Source of the DNA: Marinoscillum pacificum
Lineage (GTDB): Bacteria; Bacteroidota; Bacteroidia; Cytophagales; Cyclobacteriaceae
Assembly: GCF_024714495.1 (NCBI RefSeq)
Contig: NZ_JAMZMJ010000008.1
Coordinates: forward strand, 124,001-188,000
Length of the DNA stretch: 64,000 nt
Reading direction: 5' to 3'
Positions within the stretch are counted from its first letter, which is position 1, and the number at the start of each line of letters is the position of its first letter. A model generated the notes under the pieces. The model was not told the origin of the DNA. It searched no databases and saw only the letters and a program-made list of their open reading frames with translations. Position numbers and translations under genes: made by a program. Of this stretch, positions 16,344 to 23,887 are shown piece after piece.

Positions 16344-16922
16344 ATGAATAACATGGTACGTAGGAATCTGAGAATCGCCAAATACATTTTTTATCGTGAG
16401 ACGCTGCTCGAAAAAAGGGAGCTGCTCTGGACTTTTTTAGGTTCATTTTGCGGGATTGGTCTAATTGGATTAATGCAAAATTATGTCTTAGCAAGTACTG
16501 ACATTGTTTTTCTTATTGGTTCATTTGGAGCATCCAGCGTGTTGATATTTGGGGCTATTCAGAGTCCATTGGCTCAACCCAGGAATCTAATAGGTGGACA
16601 CCTGATATCTGCTGTTGTTGGTATAGGATGTTCCAGCCTATTCGGTACATTTCCAATGTTCGCGGCACCATTAGCTGTAGCGGTGTCCATAATGGTTATG
16701 CAGATCTCAAAAACACTTCATCCACCAGGAGGAGCAACTGCTCTAATTGCCGTGATAGGATCAGATCAGATTAAATCATTAGGATGGTGGTATGTGTTGT
16801 TTCCGGTGATGAGTGGGGTAATTATTTTACTGTTAGCAGCCTTGTTATTTAATAACTTATCCAAAGAAAGAAGATATCCCACCTCAACACGGTATACAAG
16901 GGTATTCAACAAAAGGAGGTAA
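16344..16922 (+). CDS. HPP-family integral membrane protein
   Basis: The product is a small polytopic membrane protein of the HPP family, named for the His-Pro-Pro motif seen here as TLHPPGGATALIAVIG in the middle of the protein. About four hydrophobic segments are visible: WTFLGSFCGIGLIGLM, DIVFLIGSFGASSVLIFGAI, LISAVVGIGCSSLFGTF and WWYVLFPVMSGVIILLLAALLF. A plant homologue transports nitrite; the role in bacteria is mostly unknown. I chose the ATG at 16344; an in-frame TTG at 16320 would add eight residues, and an ATG at 16353 is also possible. It is divergent from a LysR gene, which probably controls it. Confidence 0.85.
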   Translation: MNNMVRRNLRIAKYIFYRETLLEKRELLWTFLGSFCGIGLIGLMQNYVLASTDIVFLIGSFGASSVLIFGAIQSPLAQPRNLIGGHLISAVVGIGCSSLFGTFPMFAAPLAVAVSIMVMQISKTLHPPGGATALIAVIGSDQIKSLGWWYVLFPVMSGVIILLLAALLFNNLSKERRYPTSTRYTRVFNKRR

Positions 16923-16995
16923 TGTTTGGTAGGTATTCGTGACCATATCATTAATCACAAGATGTATTCAAGAATTCATAAATGCCTGGTAAGGC

Positions 16996-17334
16996 TTATT
17001 TATGTGAATGATTAAGGTGATTAAGCATCTCTATAAGCTTGGCCTTTACATTTTTCTTTGTAGACTCATCAGTTCCATAATATTTTGCTCTGAGGCTATT
17101 TAAAGAGATATCCTTGGCATTGGAAGTAACAAAATGGGTGGAGATCACTTTTAACATTTCAATTTGCGTTCCATTTGTAAAATATCCCAAATCATGAAAT
17201 AATCGACATAAAAAGGCTAGCTGTGCCACTGTTAAGGAAGTTTCAATTTTGGGTAACTCAATATGCGTAGTAGCAGATGCCTGAATTTTCTGAGGCTTGC
17301 TGAGATCCAAGCTGATACGAAGGTTGATGTCCAA
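16996..17334 (-). CDS. Small protein resembling the C-terminal part of RteC
   Basis: A 112-residue protein. The block IETSLTVAQLAFLCRLFHDLGYFTNGT (about 30-56), followed by LRAKYYGTDESTKKNVKAKLIEMLNHL, resembles the C-terminal region of RteC-type proteins of Bacteroidota conjugative elements, where the pattern is a short strand, a helix with 'L..L...L...G', and a C-terminal helix bundle. Full-length RteC is longer, so this is either a stand-alone short form or a truncated relative. It is 71 bases downstream of the araC start side, on the same strand, in the island near the integrase. The family link is tentative and function is unknown. Confidence 0.55.
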   Translation of the reverse strand: MDINLRISLDLSKPQKIQASATTHIELPKIETSLTVAQLAFLCRLFHDLGYFTNGTQIEMLKVISTHFVTSNAKDISLNSLRAKYYGTDESTKKNVKAKLIEMLNHLNHSHK

Positions 17335-17405
17335 TTCCTTTTTGATATATACTTCTATAAAAAAGTGAAACCATAGAGATAAAGCAAAGCTGACAGATAT
17401 CGAAT

Positions 17406-18377
17406 CTAAGGAATTTGTTTGCGCAAAGTGCTTGGACTGAATCCAAATTTGCTTTTGAATGCATTTGAGAAAGGTGATAGCTCACTATAGCCAGCCAATT
17501 CGGCAATTTGCTTCAGTGGAAGATCTGTTTCCAGTATTGCCTGTTGGGCATTCAACAAACGCTCCTCCAAAAGGAAAGCATAAATCGATGTTCCGAACAC
17601 ACTTTTGAATGACTTCTTTAACTTAAAGTCATTAAGGCCAAAACGTAGAGCAATCTGGTGTGTGGTTCCAGGGTTCGTGAGGTTATTGAGCAAGTATTCC
17701 TTCACATCAAGCATTCTCTTTATCTCTTCATATTCCGTCTCAAATTCCAGTTTGCGATAGTCCGCATTTTGTAATGCATAAAAGGTTATTTCAGAAGTTT
17801 TAATGCTCAGAAATCTCTTTTTTAACAAGCCCGAATAATTGCATTGGAGCATATTGAAAAGTGGAACAATCATTCTAGGGGTTGAATTGGCCGGTGTGTT
17901 TCTTAAACGATATGGCACTTTTGAATTGACAGAAGTGATCAGGGATTTTAACGGTTTGAAGACATTACTCCAGACTTTAAATGAAGAAGTCGAATAGTTA
18001 AAGCCACATATAATGTACGTCTTTGAATCAAAATTATATTCCAGCTGAATACTTGGAGCATAGAACAGGTCATATTGATGCTCTTCAACTACAATAGAAC
18101 TTAGTCCTTTCAAATAGTATTGCAGCCTATTCTTCAGGACGAAAAGGAATCCCAGGTATTGTTTGTTAATCGAAATAATCAGTCGAACAGGTTGCTTAAT
18201 CTGATAAGTAGCATGCCACAGGTTAAATTTCTTGTAATTAGAAATTGTCCATTTAATTGTTCCAAATGGCTGATTTGTTTCAAGGATTATTACATTAGGT
18301 TCATCCTCATGGCTAGAAACATTCAAGGGAATTTTCCCAAATTCTGGTGAAATGATGGAAATAGCTCGGTATGGCAT
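17406..18377 (-). CDS. AraC-family transcriptional regulator
   Basis: A 323-residue regulator with the usual layout: an N-terminal ~210-residue sensor region without a recognisable ligand-binding family, then two HTH motifs in the C-terminal ~90 residues. The first HTH covers HQIALRFGLNDFKLKKSFKSVFG. The second covers LKQIAELAGYSELSPFSNAF followed by KSKFGFSPSTLRKQ, the classic AraC signature. It sits in the island between the RteC-like gene and the integrase. Neither the target nor the ligand is shown by the sequence. Confidence 0.9.
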   Translation of the reverse strand: MPYRAISIISPEFGKIPLNVSSHEDEPNVIILETNQPFGTIKWTISNYKKFNLWHATYQIKQPVRLIISINKQYLGFLFVLKNRLQYYLKGLSSIVVEEHQYDLFYAPSIQLEYNFDSKTYIICGFNYSTSSFKVWSNVFKPLKSLITSVNSKVPYRLRNTPANSTPRMIVPLFNMLQCNYSGLLKKRFLSIKTSEITFYALQNADYRKLEFETEYEEIKRMLDVKEYLLNNLTNPGTTHQIALRFGLNDFKLKKSFKSVFGTSIYAFLLEERLLNAQQAILETDLPLKQIAELAGYSELSPFSNAFKSKFGFSPSTLRKQIP

Positions 18378-18590
18378 CTTTTATCTGGTTTCCACCCAGG
18401 GATTTCAGTTCTGTATTGGGGTAAACCATAAAAATTAAAATAATGCTGGTTGAAAAGAAATCGGTAGGGTCATTAAGTATTCTCTAAACTATTGAAAAGA
18501 GCCACTAAGTTATTTGCGATATAAGGAATAAAACTTGATGAATCGGGATTATTTCGTAATTGTTACTCAAATGTTATCCCATCATTACAT

Positions 18591-18610
18591 ATACAGGTTT
18601 CAACCTGTAT
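18591..18610. promoter_or_regulatory. Perfect 9-bp inverted repeat after the integrase gene
   Basis: ATACAGGTT-TC-AACCTGTAT is a perfect palindrome with a two-base centre, 24 bases past the integrase stop. The tiny loop and lack of a T-run argue against a terminator and for a protein-binding site, for example for a regulator or recombination accessory factor. A copy of the integrase-proximal motif ATTGGATACA (18622-18631) lies beside it. Confidence 0.45.
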
Positions 18611-18633
18611 CAGGAAGCCTCATTGGATACAAT

Positions 18634-19731
18634 TTATAGCAGATGTTGATTTGCTTCGTCAATTACTTGTTTTTCAAATCCATCCAAATAGACTTGCGTT
18701 GTTTTTTCGGAATAGTGTCCAAGGCTCTCACTGATGATATTAGTAGCCACTCCACTTCTTTTAAGCACAGTAGCATAGGAATGTCTTGCAACATAGCTGG
18801 TGAGCTTGAAGTTGATTTCGAGCTTGTCAGCAATTTTCTTTAACCACTTATTGGTGATTTTAATGGACAACAACTTCACAGACTTAGCCGTTCTCTTGGT
18901 CTTTCTCCGGATGTAGTTGATTCGACCATCATATATGTTCTCATTCTTGAGAAAGGCAATATCTGTAAAATTCATTCCCTGACATAGATATGAAAGTAGC
19001 CAGTAGTTCTGTGCAAACCATTCTGAAGAATGAGGAAGTGCCTCGTAATTGTAGATATTCAAAACCTGCTGTTTGGTTAACGCCCGTTTCATGGCGCCTT
19101 CACTTGGAATCTTATATTGTCGGAACGGATAGTCATTCTGTCCTACAATACTCTTATCGATAGCCCTATTATAAATGGTACGCAAAGACCTCATGTAAAT
19201 GCCGATAGAAGTCACCGATAGATTTTTGCGCATATGCCTCTCAAAGTCTTTTAGAAACGTAACAGTAAGATCTGCAAAAAGTAGATCCCTGTTGTTTCGG
19301 AACTTCTTCAAGGCATTTAGCGCGTTTCGGTATGAGATGGCTGTACCTATTCGCTCCTCGCTCTCGAGATCACGAATGATGGAATTGAAAAGGGCAAAGA
19401 CGGATGTCTCCTCTCCTAATGCAATAAACTCCGATTCGAAAAGATCAAATGAAAATGCTCGCCCCTTCTTTTCGATTTCAGTGATGATCTCTTCAGCCAA
19501 TTTTTCATATTCAACAAGCTTAAACTTTATCTCCTTAAGTTTCTCCTTTGGTCTCTGACCCATGACCTTTTCCCAGTCCTCCTCAGATAGGTATATCACC
19601 TCACTGGGGTTTAACATAAGGGAGAAGTATTTCCGCTTACGACGATAAGTAAGTCGCAAGCGAACCGGATATCTACCGTCATTTAATTGTCTCTTTTTAT
19701 GAAGAATTGTTGATACAGTTACTTTTTCCAT
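18634..19731 (-). CDS. Tyrosine recombinase / integrase of the genomic island
   Basis: A site-specific recombinase of about 365 residues with the Bacteroidota layout: N-terminal arm-binding domain (VTVSTILHKKRQLNDGRYPV, then YRRKRKYFSL), SAM-like core-binding domain, and catalytic domain. The second Arg and following segment (VARHSYATVLKRSG), LGHYSEKTT with the catalytic His, and the nucleophile Tyr in TTQVYLDGF are present. The usual first catalytic Arg region reads YLCQGMNFTDIAFLK, with Gln where many relatives have Arg. I prefer the ATG at 19731, giving MEKVTVSTIL, over an upstream ATG at 19761 that lies in a 12-base tandem repeat. It sits next to the displaced tRNA-Asn end and should catalyse integration and excision of the island. 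Confidence 0.92.
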   Translation of the reverse strand: MEKVTVSTILHKKRQLNDGRYPVRLRLTYRRKRKYFSLMLNPSEVIYLSEEDWEKVMGQRPKEKLKEIKFKLVEYEKLAEEIITEIEKKGRAFSFDLFESEFIALGEETSVFALFNSIIRDLESEERIGTAISYRNALNALKKFRNNRDLLFADLTVTFLKDFERHMRKNLSVTSIGIYMRSLRTIYNRAIDKSIVGQNDYPFRQYKIPSEGAMKRALTKQQVLNIYNYEALPHSSEWFAQNYWLLSYLCQGMNFTDIAFLKNENIYDGRINYIRRKTKRTAKSVKLLSIKITNKWLKKIADKLEINFKLTSYVARHSYATVLKRSGVATNIISESLGHYSEKTTQVYLDGFEKQVIDEANQHLL

Positions 19732-19737
19732 AAGCCA

Positions 19738-19761
19738 GATTGGATACACGATTGGATACAC
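19738..19761. repeat. Tandem 12-bp repeat beside integrase (candidate arm-type sites)
   Basis: GATTGGATACAC occurs twice head to tail immediately upstream of the chosen integrase start. A third related copy (ATTGGATACA) lies just past the integrase stop at 18622-18631, all in the same orientation. With the core site about 130 bases away, short direct repeats here are good candidates for arm-type integrase-binding sites. They could instead be regulator sites of the integrase promoter. Confidence 0.5.
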
Positions 19762-19886
19762 ATTTCAAATTATAATATTGAAATATCTATAATCAAATAT
19801 AACGTAAATTTGTGTAAATACCTGACTTACAGCACCTTAAATTAGGTCGGATAAAAATGTATTACTAAAAATAATAGTATGGAGAT

Positions 19887-19930
19887 GACTGTTAATCAGA
19901 GGGTCGCTGGTTCGAGCCCAGCCTGAGGAG
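19887..19930 (+). other. Attachment site: displaced 3' half of a tRNA-Asn gene (attR)
   Basis: These 44 bases are the 3' half of a tRNA-Asn(GUU): GACTGTTAATC (anticodon arm, GTT at 19891-19893), the variable region, the T-arm GCTGGTTCGAGCCCAGC, and the acceptor strand CTGAGGAG. The 5' half (D-arm and 5' acceptor strand) is absent: the sequence upstream is AT-rich island DNA. This is the signature of integration into a tRNA 3' end, leaving a displaced copy at the far junction. The intact gene should lie beyond the left window edge. The tRNA's own terminator follows. Confidence 0.9.
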
Positions 19931-19942
19931 CAAAAAAAGCAG

Positions 19943-19975
19943 AAACCTGATCATTATTGGTCAGGTTTTTTTTAT
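19943..19975 (+). terminator. Rho-independent terminator of the original tRNA-Asn gene
   Basis: A stem AACCTGATC / GGTCAGGTT with a short ATTATT loop is followed by a run of T. It lies a dozen bases past the displaced tRNA half and belongs to the chromosome side of the junction. Confidence 0.8.
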
Positions 19976-19980
19976 TGTCA

Positions 19981-20265
19981 TTTCCAAAAGGCTCGAACTC
20001 ACTCGAGAACGAAATTCACCCAATTGTCAAGCAGTCTACCCAATCATTCTTCAATAAAAGATACCTATCCTTTATAGAGAGCACTCCTTTTATTGAAACC
20101 GGATATTGAGGCTTATTCATCTTGTATTTTTCAATTGTATCTGCAATTTAAGACCAGCTCACGCTCAACCACACAGCTATCTTCTTATATCACAAGTCTT
20201 TAGTCATTAATTACACATAATGTTCTGTAAATTGCCCTATGTTCAATAAAATATACCATAACGTT
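19981..20265. other. Intergenic region right of the island junction
   Basis: No gene, repeat or RNA was recognised in this ~285-base stretch between the tRNA terminator and the small lipoprotein gene. Confidence 0.5.
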
Positions 20266-20454
20266 ATGAAAAATTTATTCAAAATTCTTATCCTTGTTGT
20301 TGTAACATCTTTTGTTCTTCCATCTTGCTCTTCTGATGATGATTTTACGGATATTGTAGAATCTTCTCAGCTTGATGCAAAGGCAACTACTAGCGGATCG
20401 GATGATGAGGATGATGATAAAATAAAACCTAGTTCCACTAATTCGGGAAACTAA
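20266..20454 (+). CDS. Small acidic lipoprotein
   Basis: A 62-residue protein from the ATG at 20266 (an in-frame ATG at 20239 would add nine residues that spoil the signal peptide). It has a typical lipoprotein signal: MKN, then a hydrophobic core ILILVVVTSFV, then lipobox LPSC. The mature part is only about 43 residues and very acidic (SSDDDF, GSDDEDDD), with no recognised domain. It should be lipid-anchored, probably in the outer membrane. It lies 60 bases upstream of a TPR membrane protein, with a hairpin between them. Function unknown. Confidence 0.7.
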   Translation: MKNLFKILILVVVTSFVLPSCSSDDDFTDIVESSQLDAKATTSGSDDEDDDKIKPSSTNSGN

Positions 20455-20477
20455 TACAATCAGCGGTGAACTTTTAC

Positions 20478-20503
20478 AGAAGACGGGCTTAAGCCTGTCT
20501 TCT
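20478..20503 (+). terminator. Hairpin between lipoprotein and TPR genes
   Basis: AGAAGACGGGC-TTAA-GCCTGTCTTCT forms an 11-bp stem with one G-U pair and a four-base loop. No strong T-run follows, so it may be an attenuator or an RNA-stabilising hairpin rather than a full terminator. It ends 11 bases before the TPR gene start, where it could also affect ribosome access. Confidence 0.5.
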
Positions 20504-20514
20504 AGATTTACAAA

Positions 20515-21771
20515 ATGAAATATTTTCTAATAGCCTTGTTTAGTGTTCTATTATCGGAGGTAATTGCTTCTGATAAAGATATCATTGTCAAGCTTCATGA
20601 CAAGTGCTATTCACTTCTTGATAATAACCTCGATAGTGCAATTATTCTCGCCGAACAAGCCGAAAAATTAGCATTACAAGAAAATAATTTATTCCTAGAA
20701 GCCAAATCACTATACATCAAGGCATTCGCTTATGATGCAAAACAAGACTTAGGCAAATCATTCGTACTAAACCTAAAAGCACTAGAATTACTAAACAAGC
20801 TTAAATCCAAACAAGCTTCAGATACAAGAATAGAAATCCTCAACAATACTGGATTGATACTCAAACAACACTATGTTTATAGTGAGGCTATAAAATATTA
20901 CGACGAAGGGATTGATTTAGCCATTGAAAATGGCAATATGGAATTACTCGCTCCTCTCTACTACAATAAAGCATTGGCACTAAGGCACAATAACCAACTA
21001 AATGAGGCACTGGAAATTATCGAACTTAGCTTATTATCTGCTCAAAAAGCCAAAGATGAGTCACGAGTATTAAGAGGACTAAATCAAAAAGGACTGATTC
21101 TAAAAGACCTTGAAGAATTCAATCGTGCAAGAGACACCTACACTGAAATTATCAAGTACCCTTTTGAGAAGAAATCTCCGGAAAAGTATCTAGGTCAAGC
21201 ATGGCACAATATTGCCGTCACTTATTTGAATGAAAACAATCTCGACAAAGCGAAAAAAGCATATCAAAAAGCAATCTTAATCAAGGAACAAAGAAATAAG
21301 CCAGAAGACCTCTTCATAACCTATCAAGATTATTCCCAAACGTTACTCAACTTAAGCGAGCTTAATGAGGCTTATTCCTACGCACAAAAATGCCTAGTAC
21401 TTTACGAACACTGCGACTTAGACCCTGACAACTACAAATTCTTCAACTTAATGTCTGAAATAGCCTACAGACAGAATAAACCAAAGTTAGTCCGAGAGTA
21501 TTCTCAGAAGTATTTTGATGAAAATGAGAAATTCCTCACTCAACAGAGAGAAATCCTGGAAGTGAAAGATCGTTACAAAATGGAAGTGCTAACCGCGGGA
21601 TTCTTCTCAGAGCTACACGCAGATCAAAACATCTCCCTTTTAGAAAGAGTCCTCTGGACCGTAGGCATTCTTTTTACCTGCATTTTACTTATCACACGCA
21701 TTTACACTTACTTACGTAAGCGTTCATTAAGCATCCAAATTACTCAAATCAAAGAAGAAGGCACCGTCTAA
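20515..21771 (+). CDS. TPR-repeat membrane protein (sensor-like, no kinase domain)
   Basis: The 418-residue product has a signal peptide (MKYFLIALFSVLLSEVIAS), an all-helical region with about seven TPR units (about 25-330; for example AIKYYDEGIDLAIENGN, ARDTYTEIIKY and AKKAYQKAILI), a transmembrane segment near 380-400 (VLWTVGILFTCILLITRIY) and a ~20-residue cytoplasmic tail. This is the architecture of Bacteroidota TPR histidine kinases or TPR-LuxR regulators but without any output domain. It may signal to a partner protein or simply act as a membrane-anchored TPR scaffold. The reading frame ends cleanly and no kinase remnant is seen downstream. Confidence 0.8.
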   Translation: MKYFLIALFSVLLSEVIASDKDIIVKLHDKCYSLLDNNLDSAIILAEQAEKLALQENNLFLEAKSLYIKAFAYDAKQDLGKSFVLNLKALELLNKLKSKQASDTRIEILNNTGLILKQHYVYSEAIKYYDEGIDLAIENGNMELLAPLYYNKALALRHNNQLNEALEIIELSLLSAQKAKDESRVLRGLNQKGLILKDLEEFNRARDTYTEIIKYPFEKKSPEKYLGQAWHNIAVTYLNENNLDKAKKAYQKAILIKEQRNKPEDLFITYQDYSQTLLNLSELNEAYSYAQKCLVLYEHCDLDPDNYKFFNLMSEIAYRQNKPKLVREYSQKYFDENEKFLTQQREILEVKDRYKMEVLTAGFFSELHADQNISLLERVLWTVGILFTCILLITRIYTYLRKRSLSIQITQIKEEGTV

Positions 21772-21844
21772 CCACTGGCTGTAACCATTGTTACATTAAC
21801 CCTTTCCGTTCTCTAGTAACTTCACACCAATAAACTATTGCGCT

Positions 21845-22240
21845 ATGATCGGATTGTTAAAAAACATATTTGTCCAAAAATGCCCAAGATGCAGACAAGG
21901 AGAACTTTTTGTTAGCAGTGCTTACAACCTCAAATCATTCACAAAAATGAATGAGAAGTGCGACTGCTGTGGATTAAAATACGAAATGGAACCTTCATTC
22001 TTTTACGGAGCTCTATATGTCAGCTACGCACTTCAAGTAGCCCTATTCATTACAGTATTTGTAGCAATTAATGTATTAGCTCCAGACGCACCAGCTTCCT
22101 GGTTCATCACAGGAGTGGTTCTTTCAATTATCGTGTTTTATCCTCTGGTAATGAGATGGAGCAGATCCATTTGGGTACATATTTTCGTAAAATATGACCC
22201 TGAGTACAAATGCAAGGTAAAACACCAGCATTCTCACTAA
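21845..22240 (+). CDS. DUF983 family membrane protein
   Basis: A 131-residue protein of the DUF983 family, frequent in Bacteroidota and alphaproteobacteria. A Cys-x-x-Cys pair (CPRC, about 14-17) and a second pair (CDCC, about 39-42) form a probable zinc ribbon before the motif YEMEPSFFYGALYVSYAL. Two transmembrane helices follow (about 57-78 and 86-104). The end is His-rich. No biochemical role is established for the family. It is a single gene downstream of the TPR gene. Confidence 0.88.
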   Translation: MIGLLKNIFVQKCPRCRQGELFVSSAYNLKSFTKMNEKCDCCGLKYEMEPSFFYGALYVSYALQVALFITVFVAINVLAPDAPASWFITGVVLSIIVFYPLVMRWSRSIWVHIFVKYDPEYKCKVKHQHSH

Positions 22241-22385
22241 ACGTAACTTAAGTTACTTCAACAACTTGGCTTTTTCTATTATCACTTAAAAGAGATAATA
22301 CGATATTTAATTAGATTAATATAAAATGGAGCAATCAATTGTATACTCCATTCTATTTAATCTAAAATCAAACAAATCTATTCAC

Positions 22386-22547
22386 ATGGAACACAACATC
22401 CCTAAAGAAGAGTATGAAGCAATCCAACAAATGATAGCCAGCACCGAAAGTGTAGTAGGTATTGATGCGAAAAAGACTCACATCATTATCATCCACAAAT
22501 TACTCGAAATAGAAAAACGCTTAGACGTACTGGAAAAGAAGCAATAG
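22386..22547 (+). CDS. Small hypothetical protein
   Basis: A 53-residue protein from the ATG at 22386 (MEHNIPKEEYEAIQQMI); an in-frame ATG at 22326 would add 20 residues of unlikely composition. It is predicted to be helical, with a C-terminal coiled-coil-like segment (KLLEIEKRLDVLEKK). No family was recognised. It runs convergently into the oxidoreductase gene with no gap between stop codons. Confidence 0.5.
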   Translation: MEHNIPKEEYEAIQQMIASTESVVGIDAKKTHIIIIHKLLEIEKRLDVLEKKQ

Positions 22548-23879
22548 TTAGAGTTTCGGCTCCCAGCCTGGCTCGTATTCACGCTTAACTTTTGCTGAAG
22601 CCTTAGGATTGTCTAGAATCTTACCATTCTTATCAATGTTGAGGCTTACTTTTAAATCCTGCGCAATATTCCCCAGGTGACACATATGCGTAGACATACT
22701 CGCATCATCAATTGGCGCATTGAGCTTTTCCTTTCCTGCTATGGTATTGACAAAGTTCTGAATGTGCTTCACTGTCAACCCATCAAAACCACTGGTATCA
22801 CTTGTACTTGCCGAAGTTCCCGGACTCCCTTCTTTTACATAACTAATTTCCTTCCCCTGAAGATCCAGCAGCTGATATCCTGCTCTATCTAAAAGTACCG
22901 AACCTTTGGTTCCATGAATGATAGCACCACGACCTCTACCATACAAGCCCATTCCATTACAACTTTTACCTTCCCACTGAATTGTTTTTCCATCAGCATA
23001 TTCAAAGTTGGCAAGCTGTGTATCATAATACTGCCAGTCGTCTCCTGAGAAATGCAAACGACCGCCTGTAGAAGTCACTCGTGAAGGCAATCCAGCACCC
23101 AGCGCCCAACGACAGACATCAATTTCATGTGTACCATTATTGTGAATCTCACCTGTTCCCCAGGTACGGAACCAATGCCAGTTGTAAGGATGCACATTGT
23201 CTCTATAGTTTTCACGTGGTGCTGGGCCTTGCCAGAGATCCCAATCCAGATAATCAGGAACAGCCACATTTTTACCCTGCCCAATGGACCCTCTAGTATT
23301 GGCATACCAGGCTTTCGCATAATATGGGTCACCTATTTTACCATCTCTAATATCCTTTATTGCTTGATTAGAGGTAATGGATGACCGTTGTTGATTACCC
23401 ATCTGACAAAGCTTGCCATACTTTTTGTAAGCGTTCACCAATAATTCATTTTCATACAGATTGTGTGAACAAGGCTTCTCTACATACACATGCTTTCCAG
23501 CCTGCATTCCCATGATAGCCATTGGCGCGTGCCAATGCTCAGGAGTAGCCACAAATACCACGTCTATACTTTTATCTTCGAGCACCTTTCGGAAGTCACG
23601 TTGACCTTTCACTTTATAGCCTAATGCATCCAGTGAGTACTGCTTGAATTTCTCCAAACGATTGTTATCCACATCACAAACCGTAGCCAATTTAATATTA
23701 GAGCAAAGTCCGATAGATTGTGCCAAAGCATGTGCTCGCCCACCTGTTCCCAGGATAGCGGCATTCACAGTCTCATTTGAAGAGAATGCCCACACGTTAT
23801 TCGCAGACATGAAATAAGTAGCACCAGCCGTAGCCAATGCAGTATTTTTTATAAAAGATCTTCTATTCGATTTCATCAT
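22548..23879 (-). CDS. Gfo/Idh/MocA family oxidoreductase, Tat-exported
   Basis: An NAD(P)-dependent sugar oxidoreductase of 443 residues. The N-terminus is a twin-arginine signal (SNRRSFIKNTALATAGATYF), so it is probably folded before export to the periplasm. A Rossmann fold follows (NAAILGTGGRAHALAQ), and the catalytic EKP motif is seen in GKHVYVEKPCSHN. A C-terminal substrate domain has the GEIHNNGTHEIDVCRWALG block with the conserved His. It is the last of three genes with 8-base and 0-base gaps. The neighbours, a second exported Gfo/Idh/MocA protein and a DUF1080 hydrolase, suggest 3-oxidation of glycosides followed by cleavage of the keto-sugar. Confidence 0.88.
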   Translation of the reverse strand: MMKSNRRSFIKNTALATAGATYFMSANNVWAFSSNETVNAAILGTGGRAHALAQSIGLCSNIKLATVCDVDNNRLEKFKQYSLDALGYKVKGQRDFRKVLEDKSIDVVFVATPEHWHAPMAIMGMQAGKHVYVEKPCSHNLYENELLVNAYKKYGKLCQMGNQQRSSITSNQAIKDIRDGKIGDPYYAKAWYANTRGSIGQGKNVAVPDYLDWDLWQGPAPRENYRDNVHPYNWHWFRTWGTGEIHNNGTHEIDVCRWALGAGLPSRVTSTGGRLHFSGDDWQYYDTQLANFEYADGKTIQWEGKSCNGMGLYGRGRGAIIHGTKGSVLLDRAGYQLLDLQGKEISYVKEGSPGTSASTSDTSGFDGLTVKHIQNFVNTIAGKEKLNAPIDDASMSTHMCHLGNIAQDLKVSLNIDKNGKILDNPKASAKVKREYEPGWEPKL

Positions 23880-23887
23880 TTGAGGAG

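Noticed and set aside
22243-22256. Perfect palindrome GTAACTTAAGTTAC after the DUF983 gene
   Set aside because: No loop or T-run and no nearby promoter to regulate; too little evidence to assign a role.
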